Positions 25,540-34,155 of a stretch of 64,000 nt of DNA are shown here, piece by piece. Both the position numbers and the translations under genes were made by a program. Numbering within the stretch: the stretch's first letter is position 1; every line of letters starts with the position of its first letter. The stretch covers positions 82,580-146,579 of the forward strand of contig NZ_BMKW01000014.1 in the NCBI RefSeq assembly GCF_014644535.1, given 5' to 3'. The stretch comes from Neoroseomonas lacus (GTDB lineage Bacteria; Pseudomonadota; Alphaproteobacteria; Acetobacterales; Acetobacteraceae). Below the pieces are notes generated by a model. The model did not search any database. It was not told the origin of the DNA and saw only the letters and a program-made list of their open reading frames with translations.

Positions 25540-26799
25540 ATGTCTGCCATCACCACCGAGGCACCACCGGGCATGACCGCCGCCCCACCAGCCTTCACCG
25601 GCTGGCGCGTCGTCTGGGCCGCCTTCACTGTCGCGATCTTCGGCTGGGGAGTCGGCTTCTACGGCCCGCCGGTCTTCCTGTTCGCGGTTCATGAGTCTCG
25701 CGGCTGGTCCATCCCGCTCGTCTCCGCCGCCGTCACCTGTCACTTCCTGCTCGGCGCGCTCGTCGTCGCCAACCTGCCGGCCATTCATCGCCGCTTCGGC
25801 GTGCCGGGCGTCACGCGCTTGAGTGGCGTGCTGTCGGGGGTGGGCGTGCTCGGCTGGGCGCTCGCCGCCGCGCCATGGCAACTCTTCGCCGCCACCGCGC
25901 TGAGCGGCGCCGGCTGGGCGATGACAGGCGCGGCGGCGATCAACGCCATGGTCTCCCCCTGGTTCATCCGCCGCCGCCCCGCCGCCCTCAGCACCGCCTA
26001 CAACGGCGCGAGTGTCGGTGGCGTGGTGCTCTCGCCACTCTGGATCATGCTGATCGCCTGGGTTGGCTTTCCGGCGACGGCGGCGCTGATCGGGCTGACC
26101 ATGGCCGCGGTGCTGTGGTGGCTCTCGTCGCGCTACCTGGCGCATGGCCCGGCCGCCCTCGGCCAGCAGCCGGATGGCGAGGCCCCGCCCGCCACCACCA
26201 CGACCCACACGGCCCCCGCCATCGCACCGATGCCCGCGCGCGGCCTGTGGCGTGAACGACGTTTCCTCACGCTCACCCTCGGCAGCACGCTCGGCCTCTT
26301 CGCGCAGGTCGGGCTGATCGCGCATCTGCTCTCGATGCTGGTCGCCCCGCTCGGCGCGCAGCGCGCCGGTCTGGTGGCGGGGATGATGACGGTCTGCGCC
26401 ATTCTCGGGCGCACCGGCATGGGCTGGGTGCTGCGGCCGGGGATGAACCGTCGCCGCGCGGCGGCCGGCAACTACGCGCTGCAACTGACTGGCTCGGGGG
26501 TGCTGCTCGCGGCCGGCGGGACGGACGTGGCGCTGCTGCTGCTCGGCATCGCGCTGTTCGGGCTGGGCCTCGGCAACGCCACGTCGATGCCGCCATTGAT
26601 CGCGCAGACGGACTTCGCGCCGGCCGATACGGCGCGTGCGGTGGCGCTGATCACCGCCTGCGGCCAGGCGGCCTATGCCTTCGCCCCGGCAGCGTTCGGG
26701 CTGCTGCGGGCGGTCGATCCGGCGCTGATCTTCATCGCCGCTTCGGTCTTGCAGGGCTTCGCTGCGCTGGTGCTGCTGACGGGCCGACGTTCGGGCTGA
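25540..26799 (+). CDS. MFS transporter, 419 aa
   Basis: Twelve-helix major facilitator protein. The first helix region is FTGWRVVWAAFTVAIFGWGVGFYGPPVFLF, followed by RRPAALSTAYNGASVGGVVLSPL and, in the second half, TGMGWVLRPGMNRRRAA, which is the A-like loop with basic residues. The six-helix halves are separated by a loop near 215-235 with a TTTTHTAPA stretch. This resembles the monocarboxylate-type branch. Substrate unknown. Confidence 0.88.
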   Translation: MSAITTEAPPGMTAAPPAFTGWRVVWAAFTVAIFGWGVGFYGPPVFLFAVHESRGWSIPLVSAAVTCHFLLGALVVANLPAIHRRFGVPGVTRLSGVLSGVGVLGWALAAAPWQLFAATALSGAGWAMTGAAAINAMVSPWFIRRRPAALSTAYNGASVGGVVLSPLWIMLIAWVGFPATAALIGLTMAAVLWWLSSRYLAHGPAALGQQPDGEAPPATTTTHTAPAIAPMPARGLWRERRFLTLTLGSTLGLFAQVGLIAHLLSMLVAPLGAQRAGLVAGMMTVCAILGRTGMGWVLRPGMNRRRAAAGNYALQLTGSGVLLAAGGTDVALLLLGIALFGLGLGNATSMPPLIAQTDFAPADTARAVALITACGQAAYAFAPAAFGLLRAVDPALIFIAASVLQGFAALVLLTGRRSG

Positions 26800-26820
26800 G
26801 TATCCGCGTGATATCGCCAA

Positions 26821-26884
26821 CGGCACGCAATCTTTCAGTCGTGCCGAGGTTGCCAATACAGGGACGGTATGCGCCGAAAGGCGC
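26821..26884 (+). terminator. two hairpins after the MFS gene
   Basis: CGGCACG / CGTGCCG (7 bp, 12-nt loop, 26821-26846) is followed by GCGCC-GAAA-GGCGC (26871-26884), which has a stable GNRA-type tetraloop. Both lie between the convergent MFS and lipoprotein genes and could terminate either. Confidence 0.4.
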
Positions 26885-26914
26885 CTTCTGAATTGGACAC
26901 CGACAGGCGTTGCG

Positions 26915-27310
26915 CTACAGGCTGAACGGATTGCCAGGCTGCACTGTCATTGTCGTCCACAGCGATCCGTTCCAGTAGGCCCGCAGCGTCGTGCCGTCGC
27001 GCCACACGTCAAAACAGCGTTCGGCGCCACCCCGCAATTGTGGCGATTGCGAGCAGAACCCGAATTCGGCCGCACGTATGCGGCCGACATAGCGCGTTTC
27101 GGTGCCGTTCGGCTGGCGTGCGGACCCGCGTTGTTCGAGGTCCGGCGTGGCATAGGTGCGGGCTACCCAGCCATCATTGCTGCGACTTTCCATCGTATTG
27201 CCGCGCACAAGCTCAATGAAGGCCGCCCGGGTCATCCGCTCACCCGGCGGCGGGGTGGTGGCGCAGCCGGCAAGGATGAGGCTGTAGGCCAAACCTGCGA
27301 CGATCTTCAT
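26915..27310 (-). CDS. small lipoprotein of unknown function, 131 aa
   Basis: The N-terminus MKIVAGLAYSLILAGCATT has a lipobox (LAGC), so cleavage and lipid attachment at Cys16 are predicted. The mature part has ERMTRAAFIELVRGNTMESRSNDGWVARTYATPD and ends with a YWNGSLWTTMTVQPG segment. This recalls small periplasmic domains with a conserved W-x-x-Y pattern, but I cannot name the family. I chose the ATG at 27310 over 27322 because the charged n-region then directly precedes the hydrophobic core. Confidence 0.75.
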   Translation of the reverse strand: MKIVAGLAYSLILAGCATTPPPGERMTRAAFIELVRGNTMESRSNDGWVARTYATPDLEQRGSARQPNGTETRYVGRIRAAEFGFCSQSPQLRGGAERCFDVWRDGTTLRAYWNGSLWTTMTVQPGNPFSL

Positions 27311-27397
27311 GTGCCATTCCATTCAGCCATGCGTGACGGCCAATGCTGAACGATACGAAATCAAAATGAAATGGCGCAAGCATTTCCGCCGCGCCCT

Positions 27398-28540
27398 TCA
27401 CGCCAGCGTCGTCATCAGCCCCGCCAGCAGCTTCGCCCGGGGCACCAGGCTGTCCACCAGCACATGCTCCTCCAGCGTATGCGCCAGTGCCCCCTGCACG
27501 CCGAGCCCGTCGAGCGTCGTCACCCCCAGCGCCCCAGTGAAATTCCCATCCGACCCGCCGCCCGCGCTCTGCGGATTGATGTCGAAGCCGATGGCATTCG
27601 CGATCTTCCGCGCCTGGTCATACAGCGCCATCCCCTTCGCATCCGGCTCCCACACCGGCCGCGTCACGCCGCGGGTCACCTCCAGCGACACGTCATTGGC
27701 GTTAGACCGCAGCGCCAGCATCTTCCGCACGCCGGCATCGAGGTCCTCCTGCCGCTTGGCCATCGACAGCGATTCCGCCTCGCAAGTGGTGGACACGCAA
27801 TTCACCCACTGCCCGCCATGAATGACGCCGACAGAGAAGGTGCAATCCTCCGTCGTCATGTCCTCGATGGCGACGATCTGCCGCGCCATCTCGCGGATCG
27901 CGCTGCGCCCTTCCGCCAGCCTTGCGCCGGCATGCGATGGCCGCCCCGTAGTCTTGAGGTTGAACCGCGCGATTGCATACCGCCCCGTCACCACCCCGCC
28001 ATCCGGCCGCGCCGGCTCCGGCACCAGCACGAAGCGGTTGCGCTGCGCCTCCGCCTCGATGATGTCGCGCGTCGACGGGCTGCCGATCTCCTCGTCGCTG
28101 GTCAGCAGGAAAGTCACCGGCAGATGCGTCGCCATCCCGGCGGCGAGGATCTGGCGCATCGCCTCGACCGCCAGCACCGTGCCGCCCTTCATGTCCTGGA
28201 TTCCCGGGCCATAGCATTTGTTGCCTTCGCGCCGGATCGGCAGCTTCGCCAGCGTGCCGACTGGATGCACCGTGTCGAGATGCGCCAGCACCAGGATGCC
28301 CGGCGCTGCATCCCCGGCCGGATGCGGGAAGCGCGCCCGCACGCAGTCACCGAGTCCCATCCGACCCGGAATTCGATCGATTCGCGCGCCCAGCAGCGCC
28401 AGGTCCCGCGCCGCCATGTCCATCATCCGGTTCACCGCCGCCGCGTCGAATGTCGGGCTCTCGCAGGCCGACCAGCGCGTCAGCCTGGCGAGGATCTCCT
28501 CGGTGTCGAAGGGCAGGGCGGTGGCGGGGAAGTCGATCAT
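27398..28540 (-). CDS. M20-family metallopeptidase (carboxypeptidase G2-like), 380 aa
   Basis: Two-zinc hydrolase. Metal ligands in order are His87 (LAHLDTVHP, with Asp89), Asp116 (GPGIQDMKGG), the Glu150-Glu151 pair (TSDEEIGS), Glu175 (VPEPA) and His354 (LAHTLEEH). A dimerisation domain lies about 190-300. The order matches ArgE/CPG2-type enzymes that cleave N-acyl amino acids or C-terminal glutamate. No signal peptide is obvious. I chose the ATG at 28540; the open frame extends another 1 kb upstream but is antisense to the dioxygenase gene. Divergent from that gene across 108 nt. Confidence 0.9.
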   Translation of the reverse strand: MIDFPATALPFDTEEILARLTRWSACESPTFDAAAVNRMMDMAARDLALLGARIDRIPGRMGLGDCVRARFPHPAGDAAPGILVLAHLDTVHPVGTLAKLPIRREGNKCYGPGIQDMKGGTVLAVEAMRQILAAGMATHLPVTFLLTSDEEIGSPSTRDIIEAEAQRNRFVLVPEPARPDGGVVTGRYAIARFNLKTTGRPSHAGARLAEGRSAIREMARQIVAIEDMTTEDCTFSVGVIHGGQWVNCVSTTCEAESLSMAKRQEDLDAGVRKMLALRSNANDVSLEVTRGVTRPVWEPDAKGMALYDQARKIANAIGFDINPQSAGGGSDGNFTGALGVTTLDGLGVQGALAHTLEEHVLVDSLVPRAKLLAGLMTTLA

Positions 28541-28648
28541 GCGTTCTCTCCGGCGATAGGACCGGCGCAGGTTCGACCCGTCCCGCCGATCCGGCAAGAA
28601 GGTGGGCGCCTTGTGACCTGACGCACCGCACATGCTACCAATACGTGT

Positions 28649-29569
28649 ATGAACCCCCCCTCGCGACCCCGCCCGAGGCCCGTGCCCCAGACCGGCCCCG
28701 CCGTCTGGGCGGCGGGCGACCTCACCGCCGCGGATTGGATGGTGCCCGTCGGCACAGAAGAGGCCGCTGAACTCGAAGCCGCGCTGACCGCCGCGCATGC
28801 CGCCGCCCCGGTGCCGGCGCTGACCCGCCTCGCGCCGATCCTCGCCGATGTCACCACCCGGCTCGACACCGGCCGCGGCTTCTGCCTGCTGCGTGGCCTG
28901 CCCTTCGACCGCCACGGCGCGGCCGCGGCCGAAGCCGCGCTGCTCGCGCTCGGCATGGAACTCGGCAAGCCGCTGAACGGCCAGGCACCGGCGGTCAGCC
29001 GCCTGATCGGCCTTCCCCTCACCGAGGCCGGCACGCGCTCCGGCCCGCCGCGCTTCCACACCGAGGCCTGCGACGCCATCGCGCTGCTTTGCATGACCAA
29101 CGGACCGGAGGCGCCGCCCCATGTGCTGGTCTCCGCCGGCGCCGTGCACAATGAAATCATGCGCAGCGACCGCGCCGCGCTCGCCGAACTCTACGAACCC
29201 GCGCCGTTGATCGAGGAAGGCGAACCCGTCCTGCGCGCCGTCTTCACCGTGACCGGCGGCGCCTTCGCAGCACGCTATACCCGCCACGCGGTCGAGGAAG
29301 CCGCGCGGATGCCGCAGCCAGGCGCGCCGCCCCTGCCCGTCGGCCTGCGCCCGGCCTTCGACCTGCTCGACAAGGTCTGCGCCGAACCGGCCCTGATGCT
29401 GCGCATCGAACCGCGGCCCGGCGACCTCATGCTGTTCAACCCGCATCTGGTGTGGAAGCTGCGCACCCTGGTCGAGGCGGCCCCCGACGCCCCGGAAGCC
29501 GCACAGGAATTCCGCCGCCTGCGCATCACCATGGCGCATTCGCGCCGCACCGTGGCGGAACCCGGCTGA
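28649..29569 (+). CDS. TauD/TfdA-family 2-oxoglutarate-dependent dioxygenase, 306 aa
   Basis: Cupin-fold Fe(II)/2-oxoglutarate oxygenase. Iron ligands are His137 and Glu139 (FHTEACD, an HxE in place of the usual HxD) and His266 (FNPHLVWK). Arginines about 23 residues later (EFRRLR) would bind 2-oxoglutarate. The RGFCLLRGLPF strand is a TauD landmark. The start region is rich in Pro and Arg. The stop overlaps the next start (TGATG). The family hydroxylates next to sulfonate, ether, amine or carboxylate groups; substrate unknown. Confidence 0.82.
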   Translation: MNPPSRPRPRPVPQTGPAVWAAGDLTAADWMVPVGTEEAAELEAALTAAHAAAPVPALTRLAPILADVTTRLDTGRGFCLLRGLPFDRHGAAAAEAALLALGMELGKPLNGQAPAVSRLIGLPLTEAGTRSGPPRFHTEACDAIALLCMTNGPEAPPHVLVSAGAVHNEIMRSDRAALAELYEPAPLIEEGEPVLRAVFTVTGGAFAARYTRHAVEEAARMPQPGAPPLPVGLRPAFDLLDKVCAEPALMLRIEPRPGDLMLFNPHLVWKLRTLVEAAPDAPEAAQEFRRLRITMAHSRRTVAEPG

Positions 29570-30306
29570 TGCGCCTGCTGGTCGCCAACGCCAACACCAC
29601 CGAGGCGATCACCCACGCCTGCGCCGAGGCCGCGCGCGCCGTCGCCGCGCCGGGCACCGAGATCGTCGCCGCCACGCCGCGCTTCGGCCCCGCCGTGGTC
29701 TCGACGCGGGCGGAGAACATCGTCGCCGGCCATGCGATGCTGGAACTGCTCGCCGAACATGCCGGCAGCGTCGACGCCGTGCTGCTCGCCGTCAGCCATG
29801 ACACCGCGCTCGATGGCGCGCGGCAGATGATGCCCTGCCCGGTGGTCGGCATGACCGAGGCCGCTTGCCTGACAGCCTGCATGCTCGGGGGCCGCTTCGG
29901 CCTGATCACCTTCGGCGGGGTCGAACAGTATCGCGAATTGATGGCCCGCTACGGCCTCGACTCCCGCCTGGCCGACATCGTCGCCGTCAACGCCTCGCCG
30001 CCCGAGGCGGTGGCCGACCCCGACAGCGTCGGCACCAAGGTGCTTGCCGCGGCCAAGGCGCTGGCGGCCGAGGGCGCCAATGCCGTGGTGCTGGCCGGGG
30101 CCGCGCTGGCCGGCTTCGACAACCGGCTGCAGGCCGCCGCCCCGGTGCCGTTGCTAGACGGCATGGCCTGCGGCGTTCGCATGGCGGAGATGCTGGTCGC
30201 GCTGCGCCTGCCCAAGCCCCATGCCGGATCCTACGCCGCGCCGGTCGGTCGCATGACGGGAGGCATCTCTCCGGCTCTTGCCGCGTTGTTGCGAGGCAAC
30301 CTGTAG
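29569..30306 (+). CDS. Asp/Glu/hydantoin racemase-fold protein lacking both cysteines, 245 aa
   Basis: The opening RLLVANANTTEAIT and the spaced motifs VDAVLLAVSHDTALDGAR and GANAVVLAGAALAG match the hydantoin-racemase/AroM branch. In active racemases these two motifs carry the catalytic cysteines (ACFGDPGL-like and VLGCAGM-like). Here the positions are Val and Gly. The only Cys residues lie elsewhere, for example in MMPCPVVGMTEAACLTACML. Classical two-base racemisation is therefore unlikely. It could be a lyase, isomerase or binding protein coupled to the dioxygenase. Confidence 0.8.
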   Translation: MRLLVANANTTEAITHACAEAARAVAAPGTEIVAATPRFGPAVVSTRAENIVAGHAMLELLAEHAGSVDAVLLAVSHDTALDGARQMMPCPVVGMTEAACLTACMLGGRFGLITFGGVEQYRELMARYGLDSRLADIVAVNASPPEAVADPDSVGTKVLAAAKALAAEGANAVVLAGAALAGFDNRLQAAAPVPLLDGMACGVRMAEMLVALRLPKPHAGSYAAPVGRMTGGISPALAALLRGNL

Positions 30307-30318
30307 CGGAGCAGCGCC

Positions 30319-31161
30319 ATGCGTCTCGACGGTCCGGAGAGCGACAATGTCGAGGACCGGCGCGGCCAGCGCGTCACGGGCCGCGGCGTGGTGGTCGGCG
30401 GCGGCCTCGGCACCGTCGTCATTGTCATCATTGGCCTGCTGCTCGGCGTCGATCCTGCCGTGTTGTTGCAGGGCCAGCTTGCCGAACCGACGCCGGCCGC
30501 CCGGCAGCAGGCCGCGCCGCGCGACGACGCCGGCCGCCGCTTCATCGCCCAGGTGCTGGGCGAGACGGAGGAGGTCTGGCGCGCCGAATTCGCCCGGCGT
30601 GGCGCGCGTTATGAAGACCCCAGGCTGGTCTTGTTCAGCGGCGCGACGCAATCCGGCTGCGGCCATGCCCAGGCGCAGATGGGCCCCTTCTATTGCCCGG
30701 TCGACCGGCGCGTTTACATCGACCTCGACTTCATGGCCGAACTGCAGCAGCGCCTCGGTGCGCGCGGGGATTTCGCCGCCGCCTATATTGTGGCGCATGA
30801 GGTCGGCCATCATGTGCAGAACCTGATGGGCATGCTCGGCCGCGTCGATCAGGCGCGGCGCGGGCAGGGGGAGGCGGCCTCCAACGCCATGCAGGTGCGT
30901 ATCGAGCTTCAGGCCGACTGCCTGGCTGGTGTCTGGGCACGCCGTGCGCAGGAGACGCGCAACATCCTCGAGAAGGGCGATATCGAGGAAGGGCTGAACG
31001 CCGCCGCCGCGGTCGGCGATGACCGCCTCCAGCGTGCCAGCCGCGGCTATATTTCGCCCGAGAGCTTCACCCACGGCACCTCCGCCCAGCGCGTCGGCTG
31101 GTTCCGCCGCGGATTGGACAGCGGGCGGATCGAGGCCTGCGACACCTTCGCGCGCGACTGA
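30319..31161 (+). CDS. ypfJ: YpfJ-like neutral zinc metallopeptidase, 280 aa
   Basis: A single N-terminal membrane helix (VVVGGGLGTVVIVIIGLLLGVDP, about 24-46) anchors a domain facing outward. The zinc motif AHEVGHHVQ has His160, Glu161 and His164, and a third-ligand region follows in RIELQADCLAGVW. CGHAQAQMGPFYCP and the DxDF segment upstream are typical of the YpfJ family. Role unknown. It starts 12 nt after the racemase-like gene but probably has nothing to do with that pathway. Confidence 0.9.
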   Translation: MRLDGPESDNVEDRRGQRVTGRGVVVGGGLGTVVIVIIGLLLGVDPAVLLQGQLAEPTPAARQQAAPRDDAGRRFIAQVLGETEEVWRAEFARRGARYEDPRLVLFSGATQSGCGHAQAQMGPFYCPVDRRVYIDLDFMAELQQRLGARGDFAAAYIVAHEVGHHVQNLMGMLGRVDQARRGQGEAASNAMQVRIELQADCLAGVWARRAQETRNILEKGDIEEGLNAAAAVGDDRLQRASRGYISPESFTHGTSAQRVGWFRRGLDSGRIEACDTFARD

Positions 31162-31164
31162 CGG

Positions 31165-31182
31165 CCACACGCCGACGTGTGG
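31165..31182 (+). terminator. short hairpin after the metallopeptidase stop
   Basis: CCACACG-CCGA-CGTGTGG, a 7-bp perfect stem starting 3 nt after the stop codon. It may end the preceding transcript before the TRAP operon. Weak evidence because the stem is short. Confidence 0.35.
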
Positions 31183-31251
31183 AACGCCATTTGCTGGACC
31201 TCGCCGGATGTACCGGGCGAGGATGCCCGCAGGGATGGCAAGGGGCTGACG

Positions 31252-32292
31252 ATGATACAGCGGCGTGACCTTCTTGGGTTGGCGGCGGCGGGCGTGGTGC
31301 TCCCGGCCCTGGTGCGCGCGCAGGGCGCACCACAATTCACCTTCCGGCTGCATTCCTTCTCCTCGCCCACCGCGCTCGACCACACCATGCACCTCGATCG
31401 CTGGGCGGAACGCATCGCCACGGCCTCCGGCGGGCGCATCAAGGTCGAGGTCTATCCGGCCATGCAGCTCGGCGGGCAGCCGCGCGACCTGGTGCAGCAG
31501 CTCGAAGACGGCGTGGTGGACCTGATCTGGACCGTGCCCGGCTTCACTCCTGGCCGTTTCATGGGCGTCGAGGGCCTCGAACTTCCCTTCATGAACACTG
31601 GCCTGTCGGTCTCCGAGAGCCCGGCCGCCTTCAACTTCGTGCAGAAGCACCTGGCCGACAACGAATTCCGCGGCATCAAGATCGTCGCCATCAACGCGAC
31701 CGACCGCGCGCTGGTGCACACCACCCGCAAGCCGATCCGCACGCTGGAGGATTGGCGCGGCATGCGCATCCGCGTCGCCGGCCGCTGGATCGGCGAGGCG
31801 GTCACCGCCCTCGGCGGCACCCCGGTCGGCATCGCGCTGCCGGGTGTCTATGAGGCACTGGCGCGCGGTCAGGTGGAAGGCATGATGATCAACTGGGCGA
31901 TCACCCAGCCCTTCCGCTTCTACGAGGTCGCGAAGTTCCACTCCGAGCCGCGTGGCGGCATCTTCCAGGGCATGATCCTGACGCTGATGAGCCAGCGTTC
32001 CTACAACCGCCTGCCGGCCGACCTGAAGGCGGTAATCGACGCCGATTCCGGCGCGCCGCTCTCCGCCCGCCTCGGCGAGATCTGGGACAGCCAGACCCAG
32101 CCGGCCATCGATGCCACCAAGGCTGCCGCCGGCAACGAGATCATCGAGATCCCGGATGAGGAAAAGGCGCGCTGGCGCACCGCCGTGCAGCCCGTCTACG
32201 ACGCCTGGATCGCCGAGATGACCCGTCGTGGCCGCAATGGCCGCGCGATGTTCGAGGATATCCAGGCGATCGCCGCCTCCGCCCGTTCGTGA
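31252..32292 (+). CDS. dctP: TRAP transporter substrate-binding protein, 346 aa
   Basis: Periplasmic DctP receptor. The signal peptide MIQRRDLLGLAAAGVVLPALVRAQ has a basic QRR start of possible Tat character. Family landmarks are YPAMQLGGQPRDLVQQLEDGVVDLIWT and the arginine segment WRGMRIRVAGRWIGEAVTALGG. I chose the ATG at 31252 with AAGGGG upstream; the longer frame adds a non-signal-like N-terminus. First gene of a tightly coupled dctPQM operon (GTGA, then ATGA overlaps), with no hairpin between P and Q. Confidence 0.9.
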   Translation: MIQRRDLLGLAAAGVVLPALVRAQGAPQFTFRLHSFSSPTALDHTMHLDRWAERIATASGGRIKVEVYPAMQLGGQPRDLVQQLEDGVVDLIWTVPGFTPGRFMGVEGLELPFMNTGLSVSESPAAFNFVQKHLADNEFRGIKIVAINATDRALVHTTRKPIRTLEDWRGMRIRVAGRWIGEAVTALGGTPVGIALPGVYEALARGQVEGMMINWAITQPFRFYEVAKFHSEPRGGIFQGMILTLMSQRSYNRLPADLKAVIDADSGAPLSARLGEIWDSQTQPAIDATKAAAGNEIIEIPDEEKARWRTAVQPVYDAWIAEMTRRGRNGRAMFEDIQAIAASARS

Positions 32293-32777
32293 CTCGGCTG
32301 CGCGCGCTGCTGACCGGCCTCGCCCAGGTCGGAGCGCTGCTTGGCGGCGCGCTGCTGCTGGTGGCGGTGGGCGTCACCTGCGCCTCGGTCGGGCGTGGCC
32401 TGGTCGGGCGCCCGATCCTGGGTGATTCGGAAGTCGTCGAGATGTGCCTCGGCATCGCCGTCGCGCTGTACCTGCCCTGGGCGGAAATGCGCGGCAGCCA
32501 TGTCATCGTCGATGTCTTCACTGCGCGGCTGCCGGCGCGCGGCCTCGCCTGGCTCGACGCGGTGATGCGCGGCTGCGTCGCGCTGGTCGCGACGGTGCTG
32601 GCGGTGCAGACCATCGACGGCACCTACGGGCAATGGGACCGCGAACGCGCCACCATGTTCCTCGAACTCCCTTATTGGTGGGGCTATGCGGGGGCGGCGG
32701 TCGGCCTCGCGCTCTGGACGGTGACGGCCTTCTTCGTCGCGATCGAACGGTTCAGTGAGGCACGGCACCCTGCATGA
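32289..32777 (+). CDS. dctQ: TRAP transporter small permease, 162 aa
   Basis: Four hydrophobic segments. GDSEVVEMCLGIAVALYLPWAEMRGSHVIVDVF is the DctQ signature region. The GTG start overlaps the dctP stop, and its own stop overlaps the dctM start (ATGA). Forms the membrane complex with DctM. Confidence 0.9.
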   Translation: MTRLRALLTGLAQVGALLGGALLLVAVGVTCASVGRGLVGRPILGDSEVVEMCLGIAVALYLPWAEMRGSHVIVDVFTARLPARGLAWLDAVMRGCVALVATVLAVQTIDGTYGQWDRERATMFLELPYWWGYAGAAVGLALWTVTAFFVAIERFSEARHPA

Positions 32778-34090
32778 CTGGCTTCGAGATCGGGCTGCTG
32801 ATGTTCGCGGCCGCGCTGCTGCTGATTGCCCTGCGCATGCCGGTGGGCGTGGCGATGCTGCTGGTGGGCGGGCTCGGCTATGCCGCCATCACCGGCTGGA
32901 CGCCGCTGCTCGCGACGCTGCGCAGCATGCCGTTCAGCAAATTCTCCTCCTACACGCTGTCGGTCATCCCGCTGTTCCTGCTGATGGGGGATTTCGCCAC
33001 CAAGGGCGGGCTGAACCGCGCGCTGTTCAACGCCGCACGCGCCTGGTTCGGCCATTGGCGCGGCGGCCTCGCGGTCGCGACCATCGGCGGCTGCGCGGCC
33101 TTCGGCGCCATCTGCGGCTCCTCCCTCGCCACCGCCGCGACAATGAGCCAGGTGGCGCTGCCCGAGATGCGCCGCCACGGCTATTCGCCCGCGCTGTCCA
33201 CCGGCACGCTGGCGGCGGGCGGCACGCTCGGCATCCTGATCCCGCCCTCGGTGATCCTGGTCATCTACGCCATCTACACTGAGCAGAGCATCGGTGTGCT
33301 GTTCATCGCCGCCGTCATCCCCGGCATCCTCGCGACCGCCGGCTACATGGCGGTGGTGAACCTCTATGCCCGGCTGTACCCGGCTGCCGCGCCGCCGGCC
33401 GAGCGCCTGCCCTGGTCGTCCCGCTGGAAGCCGACGCTGGAGGTCTGGCCGGTCATCCTGGTCTTCGTGCTCGTCGTCACCGGCATGTATGCGGGCTGGT
33501 TCAGCGCGACCGAAGGGGCGGCCATCGGCGCCGCGGCGACCGGCGTGCTCGCGGTCACTCTCGGCGGCATGCGCTGGCAGGGGCTGAAGGAAAGCCTGCT
33601 CTCCACCGCCGAGACCACCGGGCTGATCTTCATCATGCTGCTCGGCGCGGAACTGTTCAGCGCGGCACTCGCCCTGTCGCGCGTGCCGGCGGAACTCTCC
33701 GCGACGGTGGCGGCGATGGACCTGCCGCCGCTCGTCGTGCTCTTCGCCATCCTGCTGATCTACTTCATCCTCGGCTGCTTCATGGAAAGCATGGCGATGG
33801 TGCTGCTGACGCTGCCCATCTTCATCCCGCTCATGCTCGCCCTCGACTTCGGCATGAACCCGCAGCAAGTGCTGGTGTGGTTCGGCATCCTGGTCCTCGT
33901 CAGTGTCGAGGTCGGGATGATCTCGCCGCCCTTCGGCCTCAACCTGTTCGTCATCAACGCCATGGCGAAGGACGTGCCGATGAGCGAGACCTACAAGGGT
34001 GTCGCCGCCTTCTGCGCCTCGGATGTGGTGCGCATCATCCTGCTGGTCCTCGCACCGGTCCTGTCGCTGTGGCTGCCCGGCCTCTGGTGA
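32774..34090 (+). CDS. dctM: TRAP transporter large permease, 438 aa
   Basis: DctM-type channel with about twelve hydrophobic segments. Landmarks are YTLSVIPLFLLMGDFATKGGLNRALFNAA, the GSSLATAATMSQVALPEM loop, GGTLGILIPPSVILVIYAI, and GMISPPFGLNLFVIN near the C-terminus. Its position between two dioxygenase genes and an LLM monooxygenase suggests it imports the substrate those enzymes attack. Confidence 0.93.
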   Translation: MTGFEIGLLMFAAALLLIALRMPVGVAMLLVGGLGYAAITGWTPLLATLRSMPFSKFSSYTLSVIPLFLLMGDFATKGGLNRALFNAARAWFGHWRGGLAVATIGGCAAFGAICGSSLATAATMSQVALPEMRRHGYSPALSTGTLAAGGTLGILIPPSVILVIYAIYTEQSIGVLFIAAVIPGILATAGYMAVVNLYARLYPAAAPPAERLPWSSRWKPTLEVWPVILVFVLVVTGMYAGWFSATEGAAIGAAATGVLAVTLGGMRWQGLKESLLSTAETTGLIFIMLLGAELFSAALALSRVPAELSATVAAMDLPPLVVLFAILLIYFILGCFMESMAMVLLTLPIFIPLMLALDFGMNPQQVLVWFGILVLVSVEVGMISPPFGLNLFVINAMAKDVPMSETYKGVAAFCASDVVRIILLVLAPVLSLWLPGLW

Positions 34091-34099
34091 TGGCCTTCG

Positions 34100-34133
34100 C
34101 GCCGGGCGGCTCCTGATCTAGGCTCGCCCGGCG
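34100..34133 (+). terminator. hairpin after dctM
   Basis: CGCCGGGCG / CGCCCGGCG, perfect 9-bp stem with a 16-nt loop, 10 nt after the dctM stop and 22 nt before the next start. It could partly terminate or stabilise the TRAP mRNA end ahead of the dioxygenase gene. Confidence 0.45.
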
Positions 34134-34155
34134 AGGAAACATCAGGACAACGGCA

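Noticed and set aside
28541..29539. N-terminal extension of the M20 frame by about 330 codons
   Set aside because: The extension is antisense to the TauD gene. The M20 fold starts at the ATG at 28540.
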